Made by a program: the position numbers and the translations under genes. From Clostridiales bacterium (lineage in GTDB: Bacteria > Bacillota > Clostridia > Saccharofermentanales > Saccharofermentanaceae), in contig JAFZQI010000007.1 of assembly GCA_017620475.1 (NCBI GenBank), positions 1-51,870 on the forward strand: 51,870 bases of DNA. Reading direction: 5' to 3'. Under the pieces are notes generated by a model. The model saw nothing but the letters and a program-made list of their open reading frames with translations, had not been told where the DNA came from and searched no databases. This document shows positions 50,417-51,870 of this stretch, one piece after another (position 1 is the first letter of the stretch; every line of letters begins with the position of its first letter).

Positions 50417-51870
50417 TTAGGAATCGTACTCCTCACGGCGGCGTCTTCTGACGATCACAACTGCTGCCACAGCAACAAGGATCAGAATCAGCGCGGTCAC
50501 TACCGGAGTGTGGTTCGCAACATCACCGGTCTTAACGACTCTCTTGCCGGTTCTGCCGGTAGAGGATACGACCTCAAACTCGACTGTGATCTTCGAGCCA
50601 TCGGTGTATGTCACTACTACGCGGTGTGCACCCAGCGTAAGCTTCTCGATGCACTCAGGTGTCAGCTCAACCGTACCATCCTCGTTTCTCTTGTAGTACT
50701 CCGGCGGGATCGGGTTGTCGTCGATCGTTACGGAGTAGATCTCCTTCGGCTTATCCGGTGTCGGAACCGGTGTAGCCGTAGTGGTCGTAACTTCAGAAGA
50801 AGTGGTTGTGTCTTCCGAAGACTCGGACGGTGCTTCAGAATCAGTTGTCGTAGTCGCCTTGGTCGTCGGCTGAGTCGTCTGCTTCGTAGTCGGCTCCGTT
50901 GTCGATTCAGTCGTCGACTCCGATGTTTCGGAAGACTCAGACGGTACTGTCGGTTCAGACGGCTCTGTCGGAGCAGTGTCACCTGTAGGTGCGGTGTCAC
51001 CCGTCGGTGCCGTATCTCCTGTCGGGACAGTGTCTCCCGTAGGAGCGGTATCACCTGTCGGTGCAGTGTCACCTGTAGGCGCCGTATCACCGGTCGGAGC
51101 GGTGTCACCTGTAGGTGCCGTATCTCCTGTCGGGACAGTGTCTCCCGTCGGAGCAGTACCTTCTTCCTCATACGTATTCGTAATGGTCTTTTCGTCTGTC
51201 AAATGGCTGTCATTAAGAACAACACTGACATTGTTGCCGGTGACCGTAAGCTTGTAGTCCTTGATCTTCGCAGCATCTTCATCTTCGCGGATAGTATAGG
51301 TGCCAAGTTTCAGATTATCCAGTGTCTTCGATTCGCCATCGGCAAGCTCAAATGTTGCCGAATAACCTTCACCTTCCACTGTAAACGAATATTTCTTACC
51401 ATCTGCGTTTGAAGGCGCACCCACTACAGACTTTGTAATTCTCAATGTACCCAGGGCTTCCGGCTTCTCATACTTATTCGTTACGGTGACTTCGTTCGTC
51501 GTATCCTTTGCGATTGCGACGGCCGTATCACCTGTAATACCTACCTTGCTGTAACCAAGTGCAGTATCTGCATCAGCGATCGTCTCTTCTACAGTGTAGG
51601 TCACGCCTGCCGGGATCTTGCTCAGCGTTACGCTTGCGCCGGCCTTAAGGGTCGCCTTGTACTCTGCAGTTGCAGTCGAGATCTCCGTGCCGTCAACAGC
51701 GTACTTCACAGCCTCGCTGAATGTGACCTTGATCTCAAACGTCTTGTCTGCATCGTAGCCTGTGCCCTGCATCGCCTTCGTGATCTTCAGGCTGCCGTAC
51801 TCAGCAGTTTTCTCGTACTTGTTCGTTACGGTAACTTCGTTCGTCGTATCCTTGGCAATTGCGACGGCCG
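50417..51870 (-). CDS. repeat-rich cell-surface protein, N-terminus beyond the right edge
   Basis: Partial; the frame stays open to the right edge, so the internal ATG at 51772 is not the start. It encodes at least 484 residues. From the N-terminal side come prealbumin-like/DUF5979-type beta domains ([39 protein letters not shown]). One unit and the start of the next repeat at 345 bp (115 residues). Ten PTGDT[AV] repeats form a stalk, then a Ser/Thr/Glu-rich region, then a small beta domain ([16 protein letters not shown]). The C-terminus reads VVKTGD, a hydrophobic helix and [10 protein letters not shown]. This has the layout of a sortase signal but lacks the Leu-Pro of LPXTG. It is probably an adhesin or pilin-like protein anchored in membrane or wall. 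Confidence 0.82.
   Translation of the reverse strand, partial: AVAIAKDTTNEVTVTNKYEKTAEYGSLKITKAMQGTGYDADKTFEIKVTFSEAVKYAVDGTEISTATAEYKATLKAGASVTLSKIPAGVTYTVEETIADADTALGYSKVGITGDTAVAIAKDTTNEVTVTNKYEKPEALGTLRITKSVVGAPSNADGKKYSFTVEGEGYSATFELADGESKTLDNLKLGTYTIREDEDAAKIKDYKLTVTGNNVSVVLNDSHLTDEKTITNTYEEEGTAPTGDTVPTGDTAPTGDTAPTGDTAPTGDTAPTGDTAPTGDTVPTGDTAPTGDTAPTGDTAPTEPSEPTVPSESSETSESTTESTTEPTTKQTTQPTTKATTTTDSEAPSESSEDTTTSSEVTTTTATPVPTPDKPKEIYSVTIDDNPIPPEYYKRNEDGTVELTPECIEKLTLGAHRVVVTYTDGSKITVEFEVVSSTGRTGKRVVKTGDVANHTPVVTALILILVAVAAVVIVRRRRREEYDS
50975..51151 (-). repeat. ten tandem 18-bp repeats (PTGDT[AV])
   Basis: Ten 18-base units encode PTGDTA or PTGDTV. A higher-order pattern is visible: the block GGTGCCGTATCTCCTGTCGG starts at 51006 and again at 51114, 108 bp or six units apart. 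This suggests a past block duplication. Confidence 0.88.
51481..51870 (-). repeat. 345-bp repeated domain unit, second copy cut by the edge
   Basis: The sequence around TTACGGTGACTTCGTTCGTC at 51481 recurs as TTACGGTAACTTCGTTCGTC at 51826, 345 bp away. The high nucleotide identity continues to the right edge, indicating a recent tandem domain duplication. Confidence 0.8.

Noticed and set aside
50975..51151. possible CRISPR array
   Set aside because: The 18-bp units are contiguous, without spacers, and encode an in-frame peptide repeat.
50324..51412. 362-residue Cys/Arg-rich open frame on the plus strand
   Set aside because: It crosses the terminator and mirrors the Thr/Ser and PTGDT repeats of the surface protein.
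1..51870. tRNA, rRNA, insertion sequence, prophage or integron
   Set aside because: No cloverleaf, rRNA signature, transposase, integrase or phage gene was recognised by reading; a tRNAscan and an IS search would settle it.

Overview
The window reads as chromosomal DNA of a Gram-positive anaerobe in the Bacillota, most likely class Clostridia. This rests on strong AGGAGG-type ribosome sites, TTGACA/TATAAT promoters, short hairpin terminators, and typical genes: TmcAL (YlbM), PcrA, a CmpB-family membrane protein, an ECF sigma/DUF4179 anti-sigma pair, DUF1836, a GH73-like glucosaminidase and cadherin-like beta-sandwich surface proteins. G+C content looks close to one half by eye. No rRNA, tRNA, insertion sequence, prophage or CRISPR array was seen. 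The genus cannot be fixed from the sequence alone.

Layout. 1-4.2 kb: a His/Gly/Asp-rich membrane protein cut by the left edge, its DUF1836 regulator, a divergent monoacylglycerol-lipase-like hydrolase and a lipoprotein. 4.3-7.6 kb: an aconitase-family hydratase with a large hairpin in its leader, and a Phd/PIN toxin-antitoxin pair. 7.6-17.8 kb: a cytosolic sensor diguanylate cyclase, a polyphosphate:AMP phosphotransferase, cardiolipin synthase, a degenerate GGDEF-EAL membrane protein, a glycolipid-type glycosyltransferase and a GH1 beta-glucosidase. 17.8-24.5 kb: two paralogous double-zinc-ribbon proteins of unknown role, one with a disordered insert of about 850 residues, and a GNAT fusion. 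24.6-31.4 kb: an AEC transporter, glycerol kinase, 4-alpha-glucanotransferase coupled to a NYN-LOTUS protein, and release factor 3 on an overlapping opposed promoter. 31.6-33.5 kb: ECF sigma and anti-sigma. 33.5-39.6 kb: a minus-strand operon (surface protein, GtrA, FolC, TPR membrane protein, ThrC). 39.6-46.5 kb: PcrA, a dGTPase-like enzyme, a YfbR-like nucleotidase and a glucosaminidase. 46.6-50.3 kb: a CmpB-family protein, an unknown anchored protein and TmcAL. 50.4 kb to the right edge: the C-terminal part of a repeat-rich surface protein.

Two themes recur. One is the envelope: cardiolipin and glycolipid synthesis, GtrA, a wall hydrolase and three surface or lipoproteins. The other is storage carbon and phosphate: MalQ, GH1, GlpK and the polyphosphate enzyme. 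Convergent pairs are closed by near-perfect bidirectional hairpins, except at 9584/9585, where two stop codons abut. A motif, AAGTGCTTTTCGAGA, recurs between genes at four loci, once as a perfect 15-bp inverted repeat in the hydratase leader. The least explained items are the zinc-ribbon pair, which shares a C-terminal FDPxGPxPFK tail, and the DUF1836 control region with two palindromes 21 bp apart.
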